Assembly (NCBI GenBank): GCA_903872345.1
Contig: CAIQKM010000197.1
Location: forward strand, 1 to 64,000
Source: an uncultured Verrucomicrobia subdivision 3 bacterium
Lineage (GTDB): Bacteria; Verrucomicrobiota; Verrucomicrobiia; Limisphaerales; UBA11358
Direction of reading: 5' to 3'
DNA: 64,000 nucleotides
The translations under genes were made by a program, and so were the position numbers. Below are positions 1-9,400 of this stretch, piece by piece. Below the pieces are notes generated by a model that did no database searches, was not told the origin of the DNA, and worked only from the letters and a program-made list of their open reading frames with translations. Each line of letters begins with the position of its first letter. The stretch's first letter is position 1.

Positions 1-504
1 CCCCGTCGCCCGCCAGACGGCCAGCGCCGCCGCCCCCGCCGCCACGGCTTCCCGCCATTCGTCCCCGCCCGTGACCGCCTGCCGGAGATGTTCCCGCCCT
101 TGATTGTCCCGCACGGCCACGCCGGACACTTTTGGCGGTTCGACCACCCGCCCGGAACCCGCCATGCGCCGCGCCAGCCGCACAAGACACCGTTCCGCAA
201 GGTGCAAATCGGCTTGCCAGCGTTGCAGGGTGGCACCCTTCTTAAACTTCAGGATCTCCTCCATGACGTGCTGCCAATTCCGTTTGGCCACTTGCGGATC
301 GACGGCCATCAGGTAGGCGCGGGCGATTTGCAGGTTAATGGCCGGCTGCTGGTGCGACTCGTTCTTGGCGTTAAAAAATCGTTGGGCGGCGATTTTGTCC
401 CGGGTTTGCAGGCTGGCCTGTTTGCCGGTGACGCGGTCTTCAATGAAGAAGATGCCGGTGCTGCGTTGAAACAGACGGTAACGGAGTTTCACAATGGTCC
501 TCAT
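1..504 (-). CDS. Integrase-like protein, N-terminal part (runs off window)
   Basis: The frame opens at an ATG at 504 and stays open to base 1, giving 168 residues with no stop, so the gene is cut by the window edge. The start reads MRTIVKLRYRLFQRS and continues with VTGKQASLQTRDK and LQIARAYLMAVDPQ. From memory this resembles the N-terminal SAM-like region of verrucomicrobial tyrosine recombinases (a short beta start, a 'same-arguments' stretch, then a helical WQHVMEEI segment). The catalytic R-H-R-Y domain would lie outside the window and cannot be checked. The part after about residue 95 fits that family less well, so a frameshift or a different family is possible. A cluster of AATAGT boxes lies just upstream, which would suit a recombinase gene. 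Confidence 0.5.
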   Translation of the reverse strand, partial: MRTIVKLRYRLFQRSTGIFFIEDRVTGKQASLQTRDKIAAQRFFNAKNESHQQPAINLQIARAYLMAVDPQVAKRNWQHVMEEILKFKKGATLQRWQADLHLAERCLVRLARRMAGSGRVVEPPKVSGVAVRDNQGREHLRQAVTGGDEWREAVAAGAAALAVWRATG

Positions 505-545
505 GGTTGATGAGGATACCGGGCGCCGAAGTTAAGGGCTTAAAG

Positions 546-859
546 AATAGTAGCCGCTCCCGTCCAAAATAGTTCCAGAATAGTGCCATGATAGTCATTT
601 TACTGGAGCTTTTGCTGGAGGTGAGCCTGCCGACGTTGTGTAAACCATTGCCGCACAAGCGGATCGATTTGGAGGCGAGGGTCGGAATCGAACATCATTT
701 TGTTTCGATCTAAAACCGTCGCAACTCCCGGCAGGATAAGCCTCTGCTCTCGTTCCTCAATGTTTGCAAGCCTCTCAAAAGGTTTTCTAGGCCTCAAGTA
801 CTATTTCGGGGAAGGGAGCTACTATTTTCAATTCGACCCCAAACTATTACAGTACTATT
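546..859. repeat. Two inverted clusters of 11-bp-phased AATAGT boxes
   Basis: On the plus strand AATAGT occurs at 546, 568 and 579, with GATAGT at 590, so the spacings are 22, 11 and 11. Its reverse complement ACTATT occurs at 800, 821, 843 and 854, with spacings 21, 22 and 11. The two clusters therefore face each other about 205 bp apart and each is close to helically phased. TTTACTGGAG also occurs beside each cluster (near 600 and 874). The array lies between the integrase-like gene and the IS element. The region 505-947 otherwise holds no convincing gene. A role as recombinase or repressor binding sites is inference. Confidence 0.6.
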
Positions 860-938
860 ATTTTAAGGGAGGTTTTACTGGAGGTTGATTCAATGCAAAT
901 TCCTTCGGTTTGGCATATTGTAAGGTGTCAAAAAATAG

Positions 939-947
939 AAGCCATGA
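939..947. repeat. Left target-site duplication of the IS4 element
   Basis: AAGCCATGA lies directly outside the left inverted repeat and is repeated exactly at 2392-2400 outside the right one. A 9-bp duplication is within the range usual for IS4-family insertions. Confidence 0.9.
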
Positions 948-963
948 CAGTAGCATCCCACAG
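948..963 (+). repeat. Left terminal inverted repeat of IS4 element
   Basis: CAGTAGCATCCCACAG; exact complement of 2376-2391. Confidence 0.9.
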
Positions 964-1093
964 GAGATTAAAAAAAGCGTTGGCAGGAGTTTGTAACTGC
1001 GCCACAAGGAGCAGGTGAAAAAACAAACCGAGCCATGCCAACGCCGTCACACTTTCGGAGTGTTGCCAGATATGCAACTTCATTCCACCCTGG

Positions 1094-2170
1094 TTGGTCA
1101 GCCAGGTGGCCCGCCGCGCCGGGGCGGAGCCCCGGGCCCGAACCGTCACCCCGTGGAGTCATGTTGTGACCATGCTCTACGCCCAACTCACCCATGCCAT
1201 CAGCCTCAATGATGTCTGCGATGCCTTGAAGCTGTTCAGCGGTCCGCTCTCCGCCATCCGGGGGGTGGTGGGGCCCAGTGCCAATGCACTCTCCCATGCC
1301 AACCAAGTCCGCCCGGCGCACATGGCCGAACTGTTACTGTGGGAACTGCTCGCTCACTTGCAACAGCTTTGCCCGGCTTTCACCGCTGGCCAGCGCCGGC
1401 TGCCCCGGTTCCGGCGGCGCTTGCAGGTGGTGGATTCGACGGTCATCACCCTGGTGGCCAACTGCATGAGCTGGGCCAAACACCGGCGGCGCAAAGCCGC
1501 CACCAAATTGCATCTGCGGCTGGACCTGCAAAGCTTCCTCCCCCGCTTTGCCATCGTTGACCTGGCCCTCCATCATGACAACACCCGGGCACCCCTGATG
1601 TGCGCCCAGCACAAGGAGGGGGAAATCGCCATCTTTAACAAGGCGTATCTGGCCCTGGCACATTTGCTGACGCTGACCCAGCGTGGCGTCTTCTGGGTGA
1701 CCCGCGCCAAAGACAATTTGGATTACCGGGTGGTTCAGCGCCGGCTGCGCCGGCCCCAAGGCAACTTATTGCGGGATGATCTCATCCAGTTGCGCGGCCC
1801 CAAATCCCAACAGCTCTATCCCGTGCCGCTGCGCCGGGTGCTCGCCCGGATTGAACGCCAAGGCGAGTGGGTGGAAATGGCGTTCCTGACCAACAATCTG
1901 GAATGGAGCCCGCAAAATGTGGCCGACCTGTATCGTTGCCGCTGGGACATTGAGAAGTTCTTCCGCCAAATCAAACAGACCCTGCAGCTGGCCGACTTTC
2001 TGGGGAACAGTGCCAATGCCGTCCATTGGCAGATTTGGACCGCCTTGCTGGTATATGTCCTGCTGCGCTATCTGGCTTTCCTGAGCCGGTGGCAACAGAG
2101 TTTCACCCGCTTATGGGCCATCTGCCGCAGCACCTTGTGGCGCAAGATTGATTTGGTGGAGTTGTTGTGA
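1094..2170 (+). CDS. IS4-family DDE transposase, probably defective
   Basis: The frame encodes about 358 residues from a TTG and matches the DDE_Tnp_1 layout: an N-terminal segment with TPWSHVV and LYAQLTHAISLNDVCDAL, the first catalytic Asp in VVDSTVI, and the IS4 signature Y-x2-R-x3-E-x6-K in YRCRWDIEKFFRQIK. The second catalytic Asp, expected in an 'IFDKAY' context, is Asn here (codon AAC within IAIFNKAY). The expected N-terminus appears to start at the ATG at 1035 (MPTPSHFRSV) in a different frame. The homologous sequence continues in the present frame as CNFIPPWLVSQVARRAG, so a one-base frameshift near 1060 is likely. Both features suggest this copy cannot catalyse transposition. The family call is firm; the start is uncertain. 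Confidence 0.88.
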   Translation: MVSQVARRAGAEPRARTVTPWSHVVTMLYAQLTHAISLNDVCDALKLFSGPLSAIRGVVGPSANALSHANQVRPAHMAELLLWELLAHLQQLCPAFTAGQRRLPRFRRRLQVVDSTVITLVANCMSWAKHRRRKAATKLHLRLDLQSFLPRFAIVDLALHHDNTRAPLMCAQHKEGEIAIFNKAYLALAHLLTLTQRGVFWVTRAKDNLDYRVVQRRLRRPQGNLLRDDLIQLRGPKSQQLYPVPLRRVLARIERQGEWVEMAFLTNNLEWSPQNVADLYRCRWDIEKFFRQIKQTLQLADFLGNSANAVHWQIWTALLVYVLLRYLAFLSRWQQSFTRLWAICRSTLWRKIDLVELL

Positions 2171-2375
2171 TCCTATGGGATAGCAGGCGGTCGGAAACGA
2201 ATCCTCAGCGCCCCGGAACAGGCCTATTTCCCGGATTTTGAACCCGTCGCTGTGGGATAGCACGCCGCCCAGCACCGAAAAAAACAACCCGGATCGCAAA
2301 AACTCTTAAACCACTTTTAAAAACCAACCTTTATTTTATTGCGAAATCACGCCAAAAACCGGTCGCATTCAGCCG

Positions 2376-2391
2376 CTGTGGGATGCTACTG
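2376..2391 (-). repeat. Right terminal inverted repeat of IS4 element
   Basis: CTGTGGGATGCTACTG; exact complement of 948-963. Confidence 0.9.
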
Positions 2392-2400
2392 AAGCCATGA
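2392..2400. repeat. Right target-site duplication of the IS4 element
   Basis: AAGCCATGA, identical to 939-947. Confidence 0.9.
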
Positions 2401-2537
2401 TTGGAATCGGCCTCATAGTGACGAAAGACGGGGGGATGTTTAGCCTTATTTGACCATCACTGAGGTCGGCACCGCACTGAGGCTAACAGTTCGGCGAATC
2501 CTTCGGGTTTCAACGACAGCATCTAGTTCACGGCACT

Positions 2538-3101
2538 TTGCCGACGGGTGCGACCGGCAAAGTGGTGTTCAAGACCAACGGCGTGGCATTTGATACGGGC
2601 AGCTTGACCAGCGGCTTGGCCACCCGCGCGACCATGGCGGCGCTGGCATACGGCGAAACCACCGTTACCGCCGAATACGCGGGTGACGGCAATTATGCGG
2701 GCAGCACCAAGAGCTTCGTCCAAACATTGACAAATCATCCGCCGACAGCCAGCGTGATGCTGATAACGCGCACGCGGACCTGAGCCAGAAGAGTGCGCTG
2801 TCTGACCTGGCCACCAACTGGAGCGTTGTTGAGGCGATTCCGTGAGGCTGGCCAGCCTCAATCTGACCACGACCAACGGTGTCGCCTGGTGCAAACCAAC
2901 GGTTGGATTTATTACACCAACGCGCCCAACGTGGCGGATCAAATCAGTTACACCTTAACTGATGGCCGCGGCGGAACCAACACGGGTTATATTAACATCA
3001 ATACTTCCGTTGCCTTGGTCACCGGACAAACCACCGGCATCACGGTGCCAAGCGGGAATACGCCGATCGTGAGTTTTTCGGGAATCCCCGGCTATGACTA
3101 A
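2538..3101 (+). pseudogene. Relic of an Ig-like/cadherin-like surface protein
   Basis: Two coding fragments in different frames can be read. The first, up to a stop at 2783, reads like a bacterial Ig-like repeat (VVFKTNGVAFDTG, then TVTAEYAGDGNYAGS). The second, ending at 3101, contains NGWIYYTNAPNVADQISYTL followed by DGRGGTN, as in cadherin-like repeats of large secreted proteins. No start codon or signal peptide precedes them, and the frame is lost at about 2780-2860. It is most simply the C-terminal remains of a large exported repeat protein. The true left limit is unclear; 2401-2537 shows nothing else. Confidence 0.65.
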
Positions 3102-3183
3102 CTGAAGAGGTTTTCAAAGTCTCGCAATGGCCGGAATAACTCCTTTTCATCCCCGGTTTGGAATGTTAGGTTGCGTTGAACCT

Positions 3184-3780
3184 ATGAGCGAGATCACGTT
3201 GATGCTTGAAGCCATCAAGCGGGGGGAGAAACTGGCTTCGGAACAATTGTTGCCGCTGGTCTATGACAAGCTTCGAAATCTGGCGGCGGCACGCTTGGCG
3301 CAAGAAAATGCCGGTCAAACCTTGCAACCGACGGCGCTGGTGCACGAGGCGTGGCTGCAAGTGGCCGGCGAGGGCGACCGTTCGTGGCAGAATCGCGCAC
3401 ATTTTTTTGGCGCGGCGGCGGACGCCATGCGGCGCATCCTGATTGACAAGGCGCGGCGCAAATCCCGGTTGAAACACGGCGGCGACCTGGCGCGTGTGGA
3501 CATCGCCGATTTGGAAATTGCGGCGACGTCGCCGGACGAGGATGCGCTCCGCATCAACGAGGCCCTGGAAAAACTGGAACAGGAAGACCCGGAGCAGGCG
3601 CGGATTGTGGTGCTGAAATTTTTCGGCGGTCTGACCAATGAGGAAGTCGCGGAAAACCTGGGCATTGGCGAACGCACGGTTTATCGCCAGTGGGTCTGTG
3701 CCAAGGCCCGGCTGTTGCGCCTAGTTCGACGGCTGGCGGAGAATGACCAATCGCAGCAATCGTCCGTTAAAAACGCGTAA
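3184..3780 (+). CDS. ECF-type RNA polymerase sigma factor (TIGR02999-like)
   Basis: The protein is 198 residues from the ATG at 3184 (MSEITLMLEAIKRGE); an earlier in-frame start at 3127 would add an uncharacteristic leader. It has a sigma-70 region 2 segment (LVYDKLRNLAAARL, LQPTALVHEAWLQVAG, AHFFGAAADAMRRILID) and a region 4 helix-turn-helix (LKFFGGLTNEEVAENLGIGERTVYR begins near residue 140). This pattern is typical of the ECF group that sits beside Ser/Thr kinases in Planctomycetes, Acidobacteria and Verrucomicrobia. No anti-sigma factor is encoded nearby; instead a kinase follows 17 bp downstream, pointing to phosphorylation-based control. Target promoters are unknown. Confidence 0.92.
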   Translation: MSEITLMLEAIKRGEKLASEQLLPLVYDKLRNLAAARLAQENAGQTLQPTALVHEAWLQVAGEGDRSWQNRAHFFGAAADAMRRILIDKARRKSRLKHGGDLARVDIADLEIAATSPDEDALRINEALEKLEQEDPEQARIVVLKFFGGLTNEEVAENLGIGERTVYRQWVCAKARLLRLVRRLAENDQSQQSSVKNA

Positions 3781-3797
3781 GTCGTTGAGTTCTTAAA

Positions 3798-6026
3798 ATG
3801 AGCGCCGCGAAACAACTGGAAGACGCGATCTTCTTCACGGCATTGCATATTGCGGATCCCGAACAGCGCCGCGTTTTTCTCGATCAAGCCTGCATGGGAA
3901 ATTCCGCCCTGCGTTCCGTTGTCGAAGAGATGATTTCCACCCAAACCGACGCCGAGGATTTGCTCGAACGGGGACTTTCCGCGTTCAGCTTGTTTGCAGA
4001 TGAACTGCCGGTGCCGGTCTTTGAAAATGATGCCGCAGAGGACGGGCCAGGTGCGGTTGATGAACGGATCGGCACCCGGATCGGCTGCTACAAAATTCTA
4101 CAACGGATCGGGGAGGGCGGCTGCGGGGTGGTTTACATGGCGGAACAGGAGAAGCCGATCCGGCGGCGGGTGGCGCTGAAAGTCATCAAACTGGGGATGG
4201 ACACGAAGAATGTCATTGCGCGGTTTGAGGCGGAACGGCAGGCGCTGGCGTTGATGGATCACCCGAACATCGCGCGGGTGCTGGACGCGGGCGCAACGGA
4301 AACGGGGCGGTCGTATTTCGTGATGGAACTCGTGCGCGGCGTGCGCATCACGGAGCATTGCGACCAGAACCAGTTTGACACGCGGCAGCGGTTGGAATTA
4401 TTCATCCAGGTCTGTCACGCAATTCAGCACGCGCACCAGAAGGGCGTCATCCACCGCGACATCAAGCCCTCCAATGTTCTTGTGACGCTGCACGATGGCG
4501 TGCCGGTGCCGAAGGTCATTGATTTCGGCATCGCCAAGGCGATTGAGGGAAAACTGGCGGAGCAAACGCTGTTCACGGCCTATGAACAGCTCATCGGCAC
4601 GCCGGCCTACATGAGCCCGGAACAGGCGGAGATGAGCGGACTGGACGTGGACACACGCAGCGACATTTATTCGCTCGGCGTTTTGCTTTATGAATTGCTT
4701 GCGGGCAAAACGCCGTTCGACCAGAAGGAAATGATGCAATCCGGCGTTGAAGGGGTGCGGCGCACCTTGCGGGAACGCGAGCCGCAGCGGCCGTCGGGCA
4801 TTTTGACGACGCTGCACGGGGTGGAACTGACGGCGACCGCCGCATACCGGCACTCCGACCCGCCGAAGTTGATTGCCTTGTTGAAGGGCGACTTGGACTG
4901 GATTGTCATGAAGGCGCTGGAAAAAGACCGCACGCGCCGCTACGAAACCGCGAACGGCCTGGCGATGGATGTGTGGCGGCATTTAAACAACGAACCGGTG
5001 GTGGCGCGTCCGCCGAGCCGGCTATACCGGTTCTTGAAGCTTGCGCGCCGGAACAAGATTGTTTTCATGTCCGGCGGGTTGGTGTTGTTGTCGCTGCTGG
5101 CCGGCCTGGGGGTGTCCACCTGGCTTTTCTTCCGTGAACGCGAGGCGCGGCACGAACAGGTGGTTTTGCGCGAAAAGGCGGAGAACGCGGAGCAGCGCGC
5201 CGAGGCCAGGGAAAAAATCAATCAATCGGCGATTTATGTGCATCAGGGAAAATATGATGACGCCAGCAAGCTGCTGGGCGAGGTTAAATCCCCGCTGCCC
5301 AAACCCAGTTTCGACGGCGTATTGGCCTATCGCACCGTGGGTGAATGGCTGGCGCTGCACGGCCGGTGGGATGAATCTGCCGCGCGCTATCTCGGACTGA
5401 TGGAAATTGACAAGCTCGACCCGTGGGGCGAGGTGACGCTGGATTATCAGGCCTGCGGCGTGGTGCTGATGGAAAGCCGCCAGCTGTGGGAATATGACGC
5501 CTTTTGCCGGATCACCGTTGACGGTTTTGCCACGACCACCAACGGCGATGCCGCCGGGCGCATCCTGAAAACGTGCCTGCTGTTGCCGTCGGATACGAAC
5601 TTGTTGCGGCACATGCAACCGCTTGGCGATGCGGCGGAACAATATTTCCAAAGCTTGGGACGGCAGTCGCTCTGGACCTGGTCGGCCGTCCCGGTTGGTT
5701 TATGGCAATACCGCGCCGGCAATTATGACAAAGCGGTCGAAAGCTGCCGCCGGTGCTTGAGCGAAAACGACAAAACGACCGCGCAAAACGCGACCCTCCG
5801 CATCATTTTGGCGATGTCCGTTTACCAAAACGGCGACGTTGCGCTCGCCCGTGCCCAACTGACCCTGGCCAAGGAGGCGATTGACGCCAGGTGCAAAAAG
5901 GGGATCGAAAGCGGCAACGACAGCAATGGACATTGGTATGACTGGATTTTTGCGCGACAGCTATTGCGCGAAGCCATGGCGTTGATAGAAACGGAGCCGC
6001 CGTCGTCCGCTTCGCCCGCAAAGTGA
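3798..6026 (+). CDS. Membrane-anchored Ser/Thr protein kinase
   Basis: A 742-residue protein with a full Hanks-type kinase domain: glycine loop RIGEGGCGVVY near residue 103, catalytic lysine in RRVALKVIK, HRDIKPSN near 218, DFG in VIDFGIAK near 241, and GTPAYMSPEQ after it. The kinase looks catalytically intact. One hydrophobic segment (IVFMSGGLVLLSLLAGLGV, about residues 422-444) follows, so the N-terminal kinase should be cytoplasmic and the roughly 300-residue C-terminal part outside the membrane. That part is alpha-helical and TPR-like in feel, beginning with a charged coiled-coil-like stretch (REREARHEQVVLREKAENAE). It lies 17 bp behind the ECF sigma gene, so both are probably co-transcribed, with the sigma factor as likely substrate. 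Confidence 0.93.
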   Translation: MSAAKQLEDAIFFTALHIADPEQRRVFLDQACMGNSALRSVVEEMISTQTDAEDLLERGLSAFSLFADELPVPVFENDAAEDGPGAVDERIGTRIGCYKILQRIGEGGCGVVYMAEQEKPIRRRVALKVIKLGMDTKNVIARFEAERQALALMDHPNIARVLDAGATETGRSYFVMELVRGVRITEHCDQNQFDTRQRLELFIQVCHAIQHAHQKGVIHRDIKPSNVLVTLHDGVPVPKVIDFGIAKAIEGKLAEQTLFTAYEQLIGTPAYMSPEQAEMSGLDVDTRSDIYSLGVLLYELLAGKTPFDQKEMMQSGVEGVRRTLREREPQRPSGILTTLHGVELTATAAYRHSDPPKLIALLKGDLDWIVMKALEKDRTRRYETANGLAMDVWRHLNNEPVVARPPSRLYRFLKLARRNKIVFMSGGLVLLSLLAGLGVSTWLFFREREARHEQVVLREKAENAEQRAEAREKINQSAIYVHQGKYDDASKLLGEVKSPLPKPSFDGVLAYRTVGEWLALHGRWDESAARYLGLMEIDKLDPWGEVTLDYQACGVVLMESRQLWEYDAFCRITVDGFATTTNGDAAGRILKTCLLLPSDTNLLRHMQPLGDAAEQYFQSLGRQSLWTWSAVPVGLWQYRAGNYDKAVESCRRCLSENDKTTAQNATLRIILAMSVYQNGDVALARAQLTLAKEAIDARCKKGIESGNDSNGHWYDWIFARQLLREAMALIETEPPSSASPAK

Positions 6027-6455
6027 CGTTCGGATTTATCGGAGGGTTTGCCTTTTTTTCACCACTTGGCCGGTGGCCGGCCTTCCGGGCTCTGTATTTG
6101 TTCGTGCCAACACCGGGTGTCTTTCTGGGATGAATAACGACAACGCCTGATGCGTTCTCCAAGAGCTGCAATTTACCTGTCTCAAGCTGTTGCCGTGGCA
6201 GCGTTTGTTGAATTCATGGCAATTTTTATTTTTTTGGCAGGTTTTATCGGGGCAATACCGCGTGTATGTGTGAAGCCCTAATGTATAGACACCGCCAAAA
6301 CTGTCTGCGAAGAGATGTTCTCTGTCTCGGTGGCGTATGTTCGTTGGGTTTTCTGAAAAGATACGTCCCAATCAAAGTGAATAGCCGATGCCTGCAGCCA
6401 TTAAATCCACTTTAATCAGTCAATCCCGCCGTTTTACGCCCGTAACCCTAACCCC
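6027..6455. other. 429-bp intergenic region, no gene seen
   Basis: No frame in this gap has a credible start, composition or family match. It must contain the promoter of the giant gene at 6456, but no clear sigma-70 boxes could be assigned by eye. A GC-rich inverted segment (GGCCGGTGGCCGGCC near 6068) is present without a convincing downstream T-tract. Confidence 0.5.
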
Positions 6456-9400
6456 ATGAAAACTCCAATGAAAAAAACAACGATGTTTCTTCCGTTACAC
6501 ATTTCTTCGCCACATGGTCTTGCCTTGGGCCTGGCCGGTTTGGCGCTGGGCTGCGTCCTGTCAGCGCAGGCCGCCAGCGACACTTGGTCGGGCAGCGTCA
6601 ATGGCACATGGGACACGGCCACATTTAACTGGAACGGCGGGGCGACCGCCTTCACCAGCGGCGATGCCGCCCTGTTTACCGGCACGCCGGCGCACAGCGT
6701 GACGGCCGCCACGGGCCTTACCATTGGAGCCATTACGCTGGACAACACCTTCACCGGTTCGGTGCTGCTGACGGGGGCCAATACCGTGGGTGGCGCGACC
6801 ACCATCAGCGCCGGCACGCTCATGCTGACCAACAGCGCGACGGCGGCGGGAACAAGCGCGATTACGGTCAACAGCGGCGGCACGCTGGCGCTTAACGCCG
6901 GCACGACCGCTGATATGACCTATGCCAACACCGTGGCTGGCGCGGGGAAAGTCCAATTCCTCTACAATGCCACCGGGGGCCATGACATATATCTCAATAA
7001 TCTGGGCGGTTTTACCGGCACCATCGAGCTGTCCCTCGCGGCAGGGTCGGCCAATACCGCCGGCAAGGCTCGGTTCGGCGGCGCGACTTTGAGCGGCACG
7101 TCCTCGCTGATTATTGACAGTGGCACGCAACTTTACATGGGCAGCGGCAATGCCACGTTTGCCGGCATCCAGGTTCAAGGCACCGGCAACACTGAGACTC
7201 GCGGCGCCATCCGGCTTCAAACTGGCACGCTGACCAGCCCGATTTCGCTGATGGGCAACACCACGTTCGGCACCGAAGGCGCCACCCTTCCGAGCGGCAG
7301 CCCGATTTCTGCCGGCTCCAGCGGCCTCAAGACACTCACTTTGGGCGGCGCCTCCGATAAGACCAGCGGCAATCTTACCATCAACGGCGTCATTAGCGAT
7401 GGCAGCGGCCAGGTGGCTTTGAATCAAATAAACACGGGCACACTCTCACTTTCCGGCGTGAACACTTACAGCGGCGGGACGACGATCAGCGCGGGCACGC
7501 TGTCGGTGGGGAATGGCAGCGCGCTGGGCGGCGGGCCGGTGACGTTTGCGGGCGGTTCGGTGTCGGATTCCACGGCCGTGACAATTGCCAACAACTTCTC
7601 CACGACGAGCGGCGGCACGTTCAATGCCTCGGGCGGGGCCATGGTTCTTAACGGGAATATCACGGGGGGCAACTCGCTAACCTTGACCCCGGGCAACAAG
7701 ATTACCCTTGCGGGAACCAACAGCTTCGGGACATCGGTCGCTTTCGGCAGCTTGACCGTAAACGCCGGCGCCGGTGGCGTGGACATTACCGGTTCCACGA
7801 CCGTGGCGAACGGGAATACCGCCGGCAATGCCGGTTATGTTAATATTGCCGGGAATGTCGCAGTCACCGTGCAATCAGGCGGTTCGTTTGCGTTTGGCGC
7901 GGCCACCGGCGCCACTCCCTCGGGCTTTATCGGGCAGAATGCGGCGGGCACCAGCACGCTGCTGGTGAACGGCGGTTCGCTCTCAATTGGCGGCAACCTC
8001 GGGTTTGGCCTCGGTAACAATATCGCCACCGCCATTGGCGTGCTGACGATTACCAACAATGGCATGGCGACTGTCAGCGCCGGCAGCGCAACGCTTCAGG
8101 ACTCGCGGAACTTTATCGCCATGGGGCGTGACAATGCGACGGGCATCATCAATCTCGGTCCCGGCACGCTGGTGGACGGGCGGCAGTTTGTGCGTGACGG
8201 TTCCAGCGGCGGCACGGTGGGCGCGGGTACGGCCACCTTCAATTTCAACGGCGGCACGCTCAAGGCGCAGGCCAATCAGACCAACGGCAACGGCTGGTTT
8301 GAGACCGCCACCACCGGCAACTTCCAGGTGGTCACCACCACGATCATGGACGGCGGCGCGACCATTGATCCCAACGGTTTTAATGTGAACATCAACACTG
8401 TCCTGGCCCACGGCGGCGTGTCGTCAACAGACGGCGGCCTGACGCTGACCAATTCCGCCGGCACCGGCATTTTGACTTTGGGCGGCAATTCGACTTACAC
8501 CGGACCTACGACCGTGAAGGGTGGCATCTTGCAAGTCACCGGCACGGTGCCGACGGCCACGACCGTCAATCCCGGCGGCGCAATCGGCGCGTCCAGCGGC
8601 ACGTTCGGCGCTTTGGTCACTTTGGCTGCCGGCAACTCCGCCGTCAATCTGCAGGATGGCTCGGCCACCACCATAATCTTCGCCAACGGGCTGACCTTGA
8701 ACAATGGCAACGTCCTCACCTTTGATGTCGGCGCCTCTGCCGACCAGATCTCGGTCGGCGGCGCCTTCACGCACAACGGCACGGCCACGATCAATATCGC
8801 CGCCATCAGCGGCTTTTCCACATCCACTTATATCTTGATTGCTGGCGCGGGCATTACGGCCACCAACGGCTTTGTGCTTGGCAGCGTGCCGGCCGGTTAT
8901 TCGGGCACACTGTCCTCCGACGGTGCCAATTTGCAGGTGACGTTTACGCAAAACGCCCCGAGCGTGGCGTTTTGGAAGGGCGACGTGGACAATCAATGGA
9001 ACACCGTCATCGGCGGCAACAACTCCAATTGGGCGACGGACTCTTCCGGCGCCACGGACACGATGGTGCCGCCGAGCACGCCCTCGTCAGTGACCTTTGC
9101 CGCCGCGGGCGCGGCCAATTTCAGCACCGTTCTCGGTGTGAACATTGTGATCAATGACCTGACGCTTTCCACGGCGAACAACGTCACCATCGCCGGAGCG
9201 ACCAATTCCCTCACGCTTGTCAACGGCCTGCTGAACGACACCACGGCGCTGAACAATACGATTAGCGTCAGCAACGTCGTGCTGGGCGGCAGCCAGACGT
9301 GGCAAAATAATTCCGCCAATCCGTTGACGGTGAGTTCGCTCATCAGCGGTTCTTCCGCGCTCACCTTTTCCGGCACCGGCACGGTTGTGCTGACAAGCAC

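Larger units (their letters stand above)
948..2391 (+). mobile_element. Complete IS4-family insertion sequence, 1444 bp
   Basis: The element is bounded by perfect 16-bp inverted repeats (CAGTAGCATCCCACAG at 948-963 and its complement at 2376-2391) and flanked by an identical 9-bp duplication. It carries one transposase frame. The exact ends and exact duplication imply a fairly recent insertion that has not been trimmed. It sits between the AATAGT box array and a decayed surface-protein gene, and no obvious coding frame is interrupted at the junction. The transposase itself looks damaged (see its entry), so the copy may only move in trans. Confidence 0.93.

Noticed and set aside
600-797. 65-codon minus-strand frame between the AATAGT clusters
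   Set aside because: It starts at TTG, has no family resemblance and overlaps the box array; more likely non-coding.
6036-6371. 111-codon minus-strand frame in the gap after the kinase gene
   Set aside because: Composition (many Cys, His, Arg) is unlike neighbouring genes and there is no recognisable domain.
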